Counted from the stretch's first letter, positions 21,949-32,072 are shown. The stretch is DNA of 64,000 nt from Acholeplasmatales bacterium (GCA_017961685.1 JAGCWW010000043.1:62001-126000), one strand, 5' to 3'. Made by a program: numbers and translations. Notes: generated by a model not told the origin, from the letters alone.

Positions 21949-24726
21949 ATGTCTTTATGGGGAACTGAATTTGACATAGCACCAAAAGAAAATAAAAAGA
22001 AAATTCTTGATAAGATTAGTAAACCAAAAAAAGTAGTATCGGAAACTACTGTAAAAATAAAATAGACAAAAAAAGATAAAGAAGTAGATCCATATTCTTT
22101 TATTCCGTCTATTGAAGAAGAAGTATATAGAATATTAGGTAAATATAAAGATAATACTTTAGTAATTCGAGATTTAGAAACATTTAAAAATTATATATCT
22201 ATTGCAATTAAAAATGGTTCAATAGCAGTAGATACGGAAACAAATAATAGTCTTGATCCAATAACTTGTAAATTAATGGGCTTATGTATATATACCCCCT
22301 TAATGAAACAAGCATATATTCCGGTTAATCATATAGATAAAGAAGGCAATTTATTAGATAATCAACTTACAGAAGAAGAGATAAAAGAATAGCTTTTACG
22401 TTTAATTTCTGCGCATATAAAAGTAATAATGCACAATGGTAAATTTGATTATAAGGTAATTAAATGTACTTGTGATATTGAATTGGTTCCATATTGGGAT
22501 ACAATGATAGCAGCAAAAATTCTCGATGAAAATGAATTAAGAGCTTCATTAAAAGAGCAGTATATAGATAAAATAGATTCGAGTCAAGAAAAATATGATA
22601 TTGAACATCTGTTTGAAGGATTACCTTATGCAATCTTTAGTCCGGAATTATTTGCATTATACGCAGCAACAGATTCTAAAATGACTTATGATTTATATGA
22701 ATGGCAATTAAAACAATATATGCTTCCTGATAACAGTAAATTATTAAGTTTGTTGTTAAATGTGGAAATGCCCGTTGTTCAAGTAGCAGCAGAAATGGAA
22801 TTAACTGGTATTTGTATTGATTAGGAATATGCAGAAAGATTAAGTAAAAAGTACCATGATATTGCAAATGGTGTAGATAAGCAAATTGAAATCGAATTAA
22901 AAAAGTATGATGATTAGATAGCAAAATGGAGATTAACTGAGGAAGCTAATTTTAAACCATTATCTAAGAAACCTAATATTAGAGGGGAATATACTTTATA
23001 GAAATCAAAAAGCGAACAATTACAAATTCCAATCAATATAACAAGTCATACTCAATTAGCAATATTGTTATATGATATATTGAAAGTTGGAGTAATTGAT
23101 AAAAAGAATCCACGAGGAACCGAAGAAAATATTTTACAAAAAATTAATCTTCCTTTATGTAATCTAATCTTGGAAAAAAGAGGATTAGAAAAATTAATAG
23201 GGACTTATATAGATAAATTACCTGCATGCATAAATGAAAAAGATAATAGACTTCATGCACATTTTAACCAGTTAGGAGCAGGTACAGGAAGGTTTAGTAG
23301 TAGTGATCCCAACCTACAAAACATTCCATCCCATAATAAGGAAATTAGATTATTATTTAAAGCAGCAGATGGTTATACTTTAGTTGGAGCTGATTTCTCC
23401 CAATAGGAACCAAGGTTATTATGTCAATACAGTCAAGATAAAAATATGACAGATGCTTACATGCAAGGAAAAGATCTATATGCAACTATTGCATCTGGAG
23501 TATATAAAAATAACTATTGGGATAATATGGAACATTTAGAAGATGGAACTCCAAATCCTGAAGGTAAAAAAAGAAGAAGTAATTGCAAATCTCTATTATT
23601 GGGTAAACGAAATGTTATGCCCCCTTATATAGTAATATATAAGGATAACGATGTGAACCTCGATGACAAGAGGGTGTAATCTAAATTTAGATTGCTAACG
23701 GGGAAACCTGACTTCATAATTATGAAAAGGCAATCCCGTGCTAAGATTAAAAGATCATATTTAAATAAATGGTCTTTTGATAAAGTGTAACGACTATCTT
23801 ACTATAAGAGTAGGGTGGAAAAAGTCACCATTCGAAGCGCATCGCATCCTGATAGGATGAAGATATAGTCTATACCAATAGAAATATTGGAGTATATGAT
23901 CATGTACGGAAGAGGAGCAAATTCTATTGCAGAATAGATTGGAACAGATTTAGTAGGTGCTTAGAAAATTATTGATGATTTTTATAATGGATTTCCAAAA
24001 GTAAAAGAATGGACTGATAAAACAGAAGCAGATGCTAAATAGAATGGATACGTGGAAGATCTATGGGGTCGTAGAAGAAGATTACCGGATATTCAACTTC
24101 CAAAATATACAATTAAAACTGATAATAAATCTTCAGATTTTAATCCTCTTTTATATTCAACAGGTAAATACTCTTCGGAAAATTCTAAAATAATAAATGA
24201 ATATAAGAAAAAATTAGAATCAATTAAATCTAGAAAAGACTATAATATCATTAAAGAAGAAGCAGAAAAAAATCATGTACATATAACAGATAATGGTGGA
24301 TTTATTGCATAGGCTCAAAGACAATGTGTAAATGCAAGGATTCAGGGTGGAGCAGCATCCATGTCAAAACTTGCTATGAGAAAGGTTTTTGATAATCAAG
24401 AATTAAGAGCTTTAGGGTTTAAGATTCTATTACAAATTCATGATGAACTAATAGGAGAATGTCCAAAAGAAAATGCCGATAAGGTAGCAGAAATCTTAAC
24501 GTCGGTAATGAAAGAAAGTGCAAAACCAGTAGTTCAAGTTCCATTTAAATGTGATGCTACTATAGAAACGCATTGGTATGAATCCGATTATTCAGATGTT
24601 TTAAATAATGAATATTAGAAATTATTAAAAATAAAAAACGAAAAAGATGCATTTAATGATGTTTATAATGAACATCAAGAATTAACTGAAAATCAATTGA
24701 AAAAGATTTTAAACATAGTTGATTAA
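21949..24726 (+). CDS. DNA polymerase, Pol I (family A) type, interrupted by a group I intron; 827 aa after splicing
   Basis: Exon 1 is 21949-23604 (552 codons), exon 2 is 23899-24726. The DnaQ-like 3'-5' exonuclease has VDTETN and MHNGKFDYK. The polymerase domain has motif A GADFSQQEPRLL (second Q is TAG), motif B GKKRRSNCKSLLLG joined across the intron to IMYGRGANSIAE, and motif C QIHDELIGE. No 5'-3' exonuclease domain. Without splicing, translation stops at TAA 23677 inside motif B, so the intron must be removed for activity. The gene follows SSB and shares its promoter. Confidence 0.92.
23605..23898 (+). other. Group I self-splicing intron in the DNA polymerase gene (294 nt, no homing endonuclease)
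   Basis: Exon 1 ends in T (GGGT) and the intron ends in G at 23898, as group I chemistry requires. GGGT can pair with GCCC at 23619-23622 (P1). The P7 pairing is clear: GACTAT (23792-23797) with ATAGTC (23865-23870) inside the typical AAGATATAGTC element, preceded by a CATCC/GGATG hairpin (P8 region). Removing 294 nt (98 codons) restores the uninterrupted family A motif B. No ORF of useful length is inside, so it cannot encode its own endonuclease. Exact splice sites are inferred from protein alignment logic. Confidence 0.85.
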
Positions 24727-24747
24727 AGAAAAAATTTGTTGTATACT
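24716..24747 (+). promoter_or_regulatory. Promoter of TAGTTGA family, for the que cassette
   Basis: TAG-TTGATT, 17-nt spacer, TATACT (24742-24747). The expected start site near 24754 coincides with the first base pairs of the riboswitch. Confidence 0.75.
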
Positions 24748-24752
24748 ATAAT

Positions 24753-24798
24753 AGTGAGGCAATGCGACAACCCTCACTCTAATAAAAAAACTAAGGAG
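24753..24798 (+). promoter_or_regulatory. preQ1-I-type riboswitch upstream of the queuosine-precursor transporter
   Basis: A 7-bp stem AGTGAGG (24753-24759) / CCTCACT (24772-24778) closes a 12-nt loop and is followed by an A-rich tail running directly into the Shine-Dalgarno (AAAAAAACTAAGGAG). This is the compact layout of the preQ1 class I aptamer: small hairpin, then an A-rich strand docking in the minor groove with a short pseudoknot. It precedes yhhQ/queT and que genes, the classical context. The tail contains the RBS, so control would be translational and negative. The pseudoknot pairing has not been modelled. Confidence 0.72.
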
Positions 24799-24809
24799 AT
24801 TTATTTATT

Positions 24810-25496
24810 ATGCCTAATGAAATTATTTTTATTATTGAATTGGTAGTATGTTTTTTAGCTTTAACCCTAATTAATAAGTTCTTAAATAAAGAGGGTCTTA
24901 TTGCATGGATTGCGATTGCTTCAATTTTGGCAAATGTAATGACTGCAAAGACTTCGGATTTATTTGGAATTAGTTATACTTTAGGGACTATTCTATTTGC
25001 ATCTACATTTTTAGCTACAGATATGATTACAGAAAGATTTGGTAAGGAAGATGCAAAAAAGGGTGTAATTATTGGAATGGTTGGAACCCTTTCTTTTATT
25101 GTAGCCAGTCAAATTTGTCTTTGGTATAAACCAACCGATTTTGATTATGCAAATCCTTCAATGCAAACTCTATTTTCTCTAAACCTTAGAATTAGTATTT
25201 CTAGTGTAATTATGTATTTTATTGCTAATATGGTAGATGTTTATATTTATGATGCACTTAAGAAGAAAATGAATAATAAACATATGTGGCTCAGAAATAA
25301 CGTAGCAACTATTATTTGTAATACTTTGGAAAACTTTTTCTTTATGTTTGGAGCCTTTTTCGGTATTTATGATAATAAAACTATTTTAATGATGGCCATT
25401 ACCACTAGCTTGGTGGAAATTGTAGTTGGTTTGTGTGATACTCCTTTCCTTTATCTTTCAACTAAATTAACTAAGAAGGAGATTATTAATGAGTAA
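24810..25496 (+). CDS. yhhQ: Queuosine precursor transporter, YhhQ/QueT (VUT family), 228 aa
   Basis: A membrane protein with about six hydrophobic segments; the family signature lies in ILANVMTAKTSDLFG, LASTFLATDMITERFGKEDAKK and the GLCDTPFLYL end. Family members import preQ0/preQ1 or queuine. No TAG. It is the first gene behind the riboswitch and overlaps queC by 8 bp. A phage-encoded importer beside a complete preQ0 synthesis set would raise the 7-deazaguanine pool from both salvage and new synthesis. Confidence 0.85.
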   Translation: MPNEIIFIIELVVCFLALTLINKFLNKEGLIAWIAIASILANVMTAKTSDLFGISYTLGTILFASTFLATDMITERFGKEDAKKGVIIGMVGTLSFIVASQICLWYKPTDFDYANPSMQTLFSLNLRISISSVIMYFIANMVDVYIYDALKKKMNNKHMWLRNNVATIICNTLENFFFMFGAFFGIYDNKTILMMAITTSLVEIVVGLCDTPFLYLSTKLTKKEIINE

Positions 25497-26190
25497 GGCA
25501 TTCGTATTAAGTAGTGGTGGTCTTGATAGTACTACCTGTTTAGCTATGGCTATTGAAAAATATGGAGCAGAAAATGTAGTTACAGCATCTCTTTATTATG
25601 GACAAAAACATGATAAGGAATTGAAATGTGCTTAGGCTGTAGCTGATTATTATGGCGTTAGACATATTGAGGAAGATATATCTAATGTAATGAAATATGC
25701 GAGTGATGTATGTACCCTGGTTAAAGGTGGAAAAAACATTGAACATGCTTCATATGAAGAGCAAATTAAACATACTAGTAATGGTAGAGTTGCAACTTAC
25801 GTACCTTTCAGAAATGGTTTATTTTTAAGTATTGCTGCTGCGTATGCTGATAGTATTTTTCCTAATGAAAAAGTAGAAATTTACTATGGAGCTCATGCGG
25901 ATGATGCAGCAGGAAATGCTTATGCTGATTGTACTCCAGAGTTTGCAGAAGCTATGAACCATGCAATTTCATTAGGGACCTATGGAAATATTACGGTATG
26001 TAGACCCTTAATTAATTGGACTAAAGCTCGAGTAGTTAAAGAAGGTCTTAGATTAAAGGTACCATATGAGCTTACTTGGAGTTGTTATGAAGGTGGTGAT
26101 AAACAATGTGGGACCTGTGGTACCTGCATTGATAGAAAAAACGCATTTTTAGAAAATGGGGTAATTGATCCTGTTCCATATGAGGTGTAA
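25489..26190 (+). CDS. queC: 7-cyano-7-deazaguanine (preQ0) synthase QueC, 233 aa
   Basis: An N-terminal ATP-pyrophosphatase loop, LSSGGLDSTT, and a C-terminal zinc site with four Cys (SCYEGGDKQCGTCGTC) identify QueC. It converts 7-carboxy-7-deazaguanine to preQ0 with ammonia and ATP. One TAG at 25633 codes Gln in KCAQAVADYYG. It sits between the transporter and queD with overlapping or 2-bp junctions, so the cassette is one operon. Length is typical. Confidence 0.95.
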
Positions 26191-26192
26191 TA

Positions 26193-26639
26193 ATGTATCA
26201 AATTGAAACAACCATTTCTTTTGAAGCTGCTCATAGATTATATGGAATTGATACTTATTCAAAAGAATGCTCTGATTCCATACATGGTCATAGTTATAAA
26301 GTAACCGTTTATTTAAGTAGATCAGAAACAACTAAGTCCGGGATGGTTATTGATTTTAAATACATTAAGAAGATTATTAAAGAAACTATAGAAAATAAAT
26401 ATGATCATTCATTAATTCTTAGAGATATTGATCCATTGGTATCAGCTATTCAAACTCTTGCTCCAGAACAAAAATTAAATGTGGTTTCTGATAGCCCTAC
26501 CGCTGAATGGATGGCTTGGACTTTTTACTATGAACTATTTCATGAAATTAAAAAGATAGATGAATGGGTAGATATTGTAATGGTATCTGTACAAGAGACT
26601 GAAAATAATATTGCTACCTATTTTGAAGGAGAATATTAA
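26193..26639 (+). CDS. queD: 6-carboxytetrahydropterin synthase QueD, 148 aa
   Basis: Zinc ligands His14 (AAHRL), His31 and His33 (IHGHSY) and catalytic Cys26 (KECS) are in place, with a further GMVIDFKYIKKI segment and the DHSLIL motif of the family. It makes 6-carboxy-5,6,7,8-tetrahydropterin from dihydroneopterin triphosphate supplied by FolE. It contains about 30 extra residues before the last strands (IQTLAPEQKLNVVSDSPTAEWMA), which is within the family range. No TAG. Its last base is the first base of queE. Confidence 0.93.
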   Translation: MYQIETTISFEAAHRLYGIDTYSKECSDSIHGHSYKVTVYLSRSETTKSGMVIDFKYIKKIIKETIENKYDHSLILRDIDPLVSAIQTLAPEQKLNVVSDSPTAEWMAWTFYYELFHEIKKIDEWVDIVMVSVQETENNIATYFEGEY

Positions 26640-27349
26640 TGATTCCAGTATCTGAAATATTTGGTCCAACTATTTAGGGTGAAGGACCAGATATAGGATT
26701 AAAAAGTATTTTTGTAAGAGTAGCTGGATGCGATTTTGCTTGTTCTTGGTGCGATAGTAAATTTGCTTGGAACGTTAAAAATGCAGTTAAATATGAAGAG
26801 TAGCAATTACTCGATATTCTTTTAAATAAATGTAAAGAGACAAATTGCGATTCAATAATTTTAACTGGAGGAAATCCTTGTTTATATGATTTTGGTAAAA
26901 TAGTATATAATTTATCATTTTCTAATATTTAGGTTGGGGTTGAGACATAGGGTAGTTATTTTCCTGAATGGCTTGAATATGTAACTACTTTAGTGCTTAG
27001 TCCTAAAGCTCCTTCCAGCGGGTAGCCCGATGTAATGGATAGCATTAGAAATTATATTTATTCCAGTTAGCTGCCTCCTATGATTGCTTTAAAGATTCCA
27101 GTTTTTAATGATGAAGATTTTAATTTTGCTTAGAAATATTATGATAAATTTTAGGATTGTTTAAGTCCTACTTTTAGATTTTATTTAAGTGTAGGAAATG
27201 ATAATACCAAAGAAGATGGAGATATTTCCAAAAGAATTTTAAAGTCTTATGAATGGTTAATTAATAAAGTCGTTGAGTCTTCTATGAATAAAGTTTATGT
27301 TCTTCCTCAAATTCATACATTAGTTTGGGGAAATAAATAGGGAGTATAA
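26639..27349 (+). CDS. queE: 7-carboxy-7-deazaguanine synthase QueE, radical SAM enzyme, 236 aa
   Basis: The conserved N-terminus EIFGPTIQGEGPDIG has its invariant Gln13 encoded by TAG (26675-26677), strong evidence for the code change. The radical SAM cluster motif is [10 protein letters not shown] (Cys31, Cys35, Cys38). LTGGNPCL and LSPKAPSSG are also typical. About ten TAGs. QueE contracts the ring of carboxytetrahydropterin to 7-carboxy-7-deazaguanine. Ends TAA one base before folE. Confidence 0.95.
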
Positions 27350-27350
27350 A

Positions 27351-27956
27351 ATGTTTAACGAAAAGAAATGCGAAAAAGCAATAAAATTACTTTTAGAATC
27401 TTTTGGGGAAGATGTTAATAGAGCTGGATTAATTGAAACTCCAAGAAGAGTCATGGGATATTGGAAAGAATTACTTGAAGGTACTCAATACACTAATTTA
27501 TAGATTGCTAATAAATTCAATAAAAATTTTGAAGTTGGATATGATCCTATTGTAACTATTTATTAGGATGGTATTTTTAGTCATTGCGAACATCATTTAG
27601 CTTTAATGTATGATGGTTCTGCAATAATTGGATACATTCCAATTAAAAATGAGGATGATACATACAAAGTTCTTGGTTTAAGTAAAATTTATCGTATAGT
27701 GGATTTATGTGCAAAAAGATTGCAGCTGCAAGAAAAGTTGGCATCAGATATTGCAGAATGTATTTCTTTAGCAACTGGATCTACCTAGGTTTATGTTAAT
27801 TTAAATATGAAACATGGTTGCGTCAGTGCTCGAGGAATTAAATCTTCTGGATGTACCAATGTTACTTTCATGACGAAAGAGTTAAGAAAAAATATTGGGG
27901 CAAGAGAAGAATTTGAAAAAAAGGCCATGGAACTTATATTGAGGAATCAAAAATGA
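27351..27956 (+). CDS. folE: GTP cyclohydrolase I FolE, 201 aa
   Basis: Family motifs are present: [16 protein letters not shown], the zinc/active-site [30 protein letters not shown] and [12 protein letters not shown]. It opens GTP to dihydroneopterin triphosphate, the first step toward preQ0. TAGs at 27499, 27564 and 27786. Its presence makes the phage independent of the host folate enzyme for the DNA-modification precursor. Overlaps the following gene by 4 bp. Confidence 0.93.
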
Positions 27957-28630
27957 AGATTTTAGTGATTACTTCATGTACTGCAAAAAAGAAATATGAA
28001 TATGCTGATAAAACAATATGCCCCGCGATAGAAATGTATCAAGGGGCATAGCATCTATTAATTAAAGAAGGATATCTAAATTATTTAAAATCTTATGATA
28101 ATTTAGATATGATTATTATTTCGGCAGGTTATGGGATTATTAAACCTGATACTCCTATTCATTCATATAATACTTCTTTTAATGATATGAATGAAACGGA
28201 AATTAAAAATCATAGTATAAATCTTCATATTACCGAAGATTTAAATAAAATTTTACCGGAATATGATATTATATTTTTATGCTTAGGATTAAATTATTTA
28301 AAAAGCATAGATTTTTCTAAATTAGATATTTCGCAGAACTAGAAATTTTTTATTTTTTCTAGTTTTGATAATTATAAATAGTTGACTTATTTACAATCAT
28401 ATCATATAATTAATTCGGGAAAATAGGAAGCGATTGATTATTCTTATGGTATTATAGGGTTAAAAGGATATCTATTTAAGCTTCTTTGTGATGAATTTAT
28501 TAAGGATAAGGATTTATTAAATTCATTATATCAGAATCCAGAATTAATAGATGATGTACTAGAAAAATATAAAGGAGTTCGAAAGAATTACCAAAATCCA
28601 TTAGGATATAAAAAAATAGAATTATTTTAA
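27953..28630 (+). CDS. DUF6884-like protein in the 7-deazaguanine cassette, 225 aa
   Basis: The N-terminal half has the pattern of DUF6884-type proteins: ILVITSCTAKKK, PAIEMYQGAQHLL, MIIISAGYGIIKPD and SYNTSFNDM. Catalytic role not known to me. The C-terminal 90 residues are helical and unassigned. Wedged between folE and the dpdA-like gene with overlaps on the folE side, it probably acts in base synthesis or insertion. An internal promoter candidate lies at 28379. Five TAGs. Confidence 0.6.
28379..28410 (+). promoter_or_regulatory. Internal promoter candidate of TAGTTGA family
   Basis: TAG-TTGACT, 17-nt spacer, TATAAT (28405-28410), inside the DUF6884-like coding region. It would separately drive the T-fold gene, the dpdA-like gene and the clamp. 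Being intragenic, it is weaker evidence than the others. Confidence 0.45.
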
Positions 28631-28642
28631 GGAGAATAGCTA

Positions 28643-28981
28643 ATGTATTCAGAATATAGTTTTCCGAATAAATATGGAATCAGTAAAATTACATTAACTA
28701 AAAAGATTCATTGTTACTGTAGATTAGGTGGAGACTGGTATACTAATCAACTAGAGATTAGTTTTAAACCTGGAGCTGAAATTCCAGATTATGTATATTT
28801 GGATAAAGCTATCGAAGAAAGATGTGAAAAACAAGATTTAATTATCGAAGAAGTAATTAATAATATTTCAAATATTATTTTGGAACAATGTCCTTCTGCT
28901 ACTGATCTTCATATTACTTCTTATGTAGATGATAGTGTTCCTAAGAACATGTTCGTAAAGGTAGAAAAATATGAACTTTGA
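28643..28981 (+). CDS. T-fold protein resembling QueF (preQ0 reductase-like), 112 aa
   Basis: Segment HCYCRLGGDWYTNQLEISF followed by PDYVYLDKAIEE and IIEEVINNISNIILEQC fits the tunnelling fold of QueF: Cys before a GxDW turn, a beta strand, then the acidic helix that binds the purine. QueF reduces preQ0 to preQ1. The match is by pattern only, the protein is short for the family and the canonical QueF motif order is not fully visible. An amidinotransferase-type QueF-like or another T-fold enzyme is possible. No TAG. Its end overlaps dpdA. Confidence 0.45.
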   Translation: MYSEYSFPNKYGISKITLTKKIHCYCRLGGDWYTNQLEISFKPGAEIPDYVYLDKAIEERCEKQDLIIEEVINNISNIILEQCPSATDLHITSYVDDSVPKNMFVKVEKYEL

Positions 28982-29900
28982 TTTTTATTTTACTGGAATA
29001 TCTTTGGATGAAGAATTTGAATTTCTTTTAGATAATAATGGATGCGTACTATTATCTTAGTTAAATCAAAGAAAAGATATATTAACTTGGATAGATAAAA
29101 TTAAAAGTAAAAATGTAAAATGTAAATTATTTATTGATAGTGGAGCCTTTAGTGCTTGGACTAAAGGGGTCTCTATTAATGTAGATGATTATATTAATTT
29201 TATTAATTAGTATTAGGAATATTTTACTGTATATGCATCTGTAGATAATATTCCGGGAGAACCAAAAGCATCGAATACTGCTACACAAAAAGAAGTGGAT
29301 GAATCCGCAGATAAAACTTGGTAGAATTTTTTATATATGAGATCTAAAGTAGATGATCCAGATAAACTGCTTTGTACTTTTCATTGTGGAGAATCTTTTG
29401 AGCATTTAATTAATATTTTAGAGTATTCAGATGAGCATGGTCCAATTAAATATCTTGGTTTAGGTGGTATGGTTGGTAAATCTGATTTTGTTCTAAAAGG
29501 ATTTTTACTGAAATGTTTTAATATTATTTCTAAAAGTTCTAATCCTAATATTAAAGTTCATGCTTTTGGAATGACTAAATACGATTATTTAAATCAATTT
29601 TATTTTACTTCAACCGACTCGACTACTTGGTTAATGACTGCTTCTTACGGTAATATTATTATTGATACTAAACCTGTATATATTAGCGATCATGGATTAC
29701 TTGATAATGATAATATTATTAATAAAAATCCGGCCATAAAAATCGAATTTGAAAATAAATTAAAAAAATATGGTTATACGTTAGATGAATTGGTAGGAGA
29801 CTATAAAAAAAGAAGATTATTTAATTTAAAAAGTTTATGGGAATGGGCAAATCAATATAATCCACCTAAAAAAATTGGAACAAAAATAGAATTATTTTAA
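28971..29900 (+). CDS. dpdA: DpdA-like 7-deazaguanine DNA transglycosylase (TGT superfamily), 309 aa
   Basis: TGT-type motifs in order: LFIDSGAFSAW (Asp56, cf. tRNA TGT DSGGFQ), YLGLGGMVG, KVHAFGMTKYDYL, and STDSTTWLM with the presumptive nucleophile Asp216. The shape of the motif set fits DpdA proteins of phages, which exchange guanine in DNA for preQ0 or derivatives, rather than tRNA enzymes, which have a zinc site not seen here. Downstream of a full preQ0 pathway, the substrate is probably phage DNA. TAG four times before 29337. The choice DpdA over tRNA TGT is inference. Confidence 0.78.
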
Positions 29901-29917
29901 GATAAAAGGAGATACTT

Positions 29918-31036
29918 ATGATTTTAAAGGTAGAAGATTTAAAGAATTTAGCTTAGACTATTCTTCCTGCAGTAGAATCGACTGATCTAACTGCCTTGCC
30001 AGAAACATTGGAATTAGTTGCTAAAAACGGTATTCTTAATTTTAGTGTTACTAATAAAGAATATCTTCTTGATGTTGCAATGACTATTGATTACGAAGAA
30101 GATTTTGAAGCAACTGTAAATGCTACTTTATTTTTAAAATTAATTTCATCTACGACTACGGATACAGTAGAAATTAATGTAAAAGATAATTTCTTGATTA
30201 TTAAAGGAAATGGTTCTTATAAATTACCTTTAATTTTTGAAAATAATACGTTGTTTAAAATTCCTAGAATTAATATTGAAAGTATTGATACTGAATTTGA
30301 TATTGAAGGAGATATTTTATTTAGTATATTAAAATATAATACTAGGCAGTTATCTACTGGTATTCTTTCGAGACCAGTTCAAAAAATGTATTATATGGAT
30401 GAAAAAGGAGCTATTACTTTTACTTCAGGAGCTTGCGTAAATAAATTTGATCTTCCTTCTAAAGTTAAACTTTTATTTAATCAAAGATTAGTTAAATTAT
30501 TTAAATTATTTAAAGGGATAAAAACTCATTTAGTTATTGGAAGTACTAAAATTAGTGAAGAGATTACTCAAACTAAAATTAGATTTGAAGCAAATAATAT
30601 TAAATTGACTGCTATTCTTTCTGGAGATGAAGGAATGATTAAATCCGTTCCAGCAGAAGCAATTAGAAATAGAGCGTATAATCAATATACTTATTCGATT
30701 AATGTTAATACTAATCAATTTAATGATGCTCTTAATAGGATTAAATTATTTGTAGGAGGAGCTAAACTTTTAATTCCGTATATTAAATTAACGTTTAATT
30801 CCGATGGAATTATTGTTTCCGATATTGATTCTAAAAATATAGAAACAATTAAGTATAGTGCTGTTCCGACTAATTTTACTGATGATTATATTTTAATCGT
30901 TGATTTAAACGAACTACAAGCAGTATTGGATACTTGTACTGAAGCTGATTTAACTTTTAATTTTGGAGATAAGCAATGTTTAGTAATAAGTAGAGTATCC
31001 ATTAAAAATATTATTCCGGAAGTAAGTATGGATTAA
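29918..31036 (+). CDS. dnaN: DNA polymerase sliding clamp, beta subunit (DnaN)-like, 372 aa
   Basis: AAAGGAG precedes ATG 29918; one TAG at codon 13. The length matches bacterial beta clamps and three repeated beta-alpha-beta domains can be followed, with VNATLFLKLISS (domain 1), FSILKYNTRQLSTG (start of domain 2, matching the typical LKRLI-T-FA pattern) and NTNQFNDALNRIKLFV (domain 3). No enzymatic site. With the three clamp-loader genes at 34853-37540 it forms a bacterial-style processivity system for the family A polymerase. Confidence 0.8.
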
Positions 31037-31503
31037 TGGCAAAGAATAGAGGAAAGTAGTTTGAATCTAAATTTAAAGAAGATTTTTTAAAGACTGTTCC
31101 AAATTCGACTATTGATAGATTATATGACGTAGTTACAGGATATAAAGCAATAACTCAAATAAGTGATTTTATAGGTTATTCAAAACCTTGTATATTTTAT
31201 TTAGAATGTAAATCGCATGCGGGAGCATCTATTCCATTCGTTAATATCACTTAGTATGAAAAGCTATTACCAAAAGTTGGAATACCTGGAGTAAGATGTG
31301 GAATAATTTTATGGTTAACCGAAAAAGATAAAGTGCTTTATATTCCAGTAAGCACAATCAGGACAATGAAAGAAAATGGAGAAAAATCAGTAGGCATTAG
31401 ATCTTTAAATGATTATAGAATTATTGAAATACCTTCAGTAAAGAAAAGAACATTTTTAGATTCGGACTATTCAGTATTATTAAATCTGGAGGATGGAGAA
31501 TAA
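31036..31503 (+). CDS. recU: RecU-like Holliday junction resolvase, 155 aa
   Basis: PD-(D/E)XK layout of RecU: GKQFESKFKEDFL at the N-terminus, RLYD, ISDFIGYSKP with the metal Asp, FYLECKSHAGASIPF with Glu-x-Lys, and NITQYEKL. RecU cuts four-way junctions made by RecA and is typical of Firmicutes. TAGs code Gln in GKQFE (a near-invariant GK-E motif neighbour) and in ITQYE, matching the family's conserved Gln. It lies in a recombination operon with RecA. Confidence 0.8.
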
Positions 31504-32072
31504 TGAAAGCAACATTCTTAGATGTATATGATAAAAAAGAAGTGAAGAATATTCAAATTAATTTAGAAGAAAAAGCAGGATATTTCAATACTTTATGTGA
31601 TGATATTGTAACAAAGTACGCAGGAGATCTTGATAACCTAATGAAGTGGGTATATAACGCAATTATTCAGCCTGATATTCCTGCAGACAGTGATACATTA
31701 GAAAAAGCATTTTTGGAATTATCTAATTGTGTATACTTCACTTATGAAAATCTCGAGCATGTAGGAGTATTTGATGCATTGAGTAAAGCAGCTTATAAAG
31801 AAGTTTATAATGATGCGTATACTAAAAATATTGAAAAAGATGGCGAAAAAAGAAACAAGAAAACAGTTGCAGAATTAACTGCAATAGCAGAAACAGAATC
31901 AAAATACGAAAGTGTATTGAATGATATATATTCAGCAGCATATACAATTATTAAAAATAAGATTACAGCAGCACAGACAATGATTGCAACTCTTAGTAAA
32001 ATTCTTTCGAAGAGAATGCAAGAAGATAATACAATGGGGTCAACAAGACAAAGATTAGTTGAGGAGTACTAA
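31503..32072 (+). CDS. Helical protein of unknown function before RecA, 189 aa
   Basis: ATG overlaps the TAA of the resolvase by one base, and its own TAA overlaps the recA ATG. Highly charged, predicted helical, no TAG. The C-terminal part (SKILSKRMQEDNTMGSTRQR) is basic. A recombination mediator role, like UvsY next to UvsX, is conceivable from position only. Confidence 0.5.
   Translation: MKATFLDVYDKKEVKNIQINLEEKAGYFNTLCDDIVTKYAGDLDNLMKWVYNAIIQPDIPADSDTLEKAFLELSNCVYFTYENLEHVGVFDALSKAAYKEVYNDAYTKNIEKDGEKRNKKTVAELTAIAETESKYESVLNDIYSAAYTIIKNKITAAQTMIATLSKILSKRMQEDNTMGSTRQRLVEEY

Noticed and set aside
23605..23898. Polymerase gene read as two genes or a pseudogene broken by TAA
   Set aside because: The splice-site bases, P7 pairing and the exact restoration of motif B support a group I intron.
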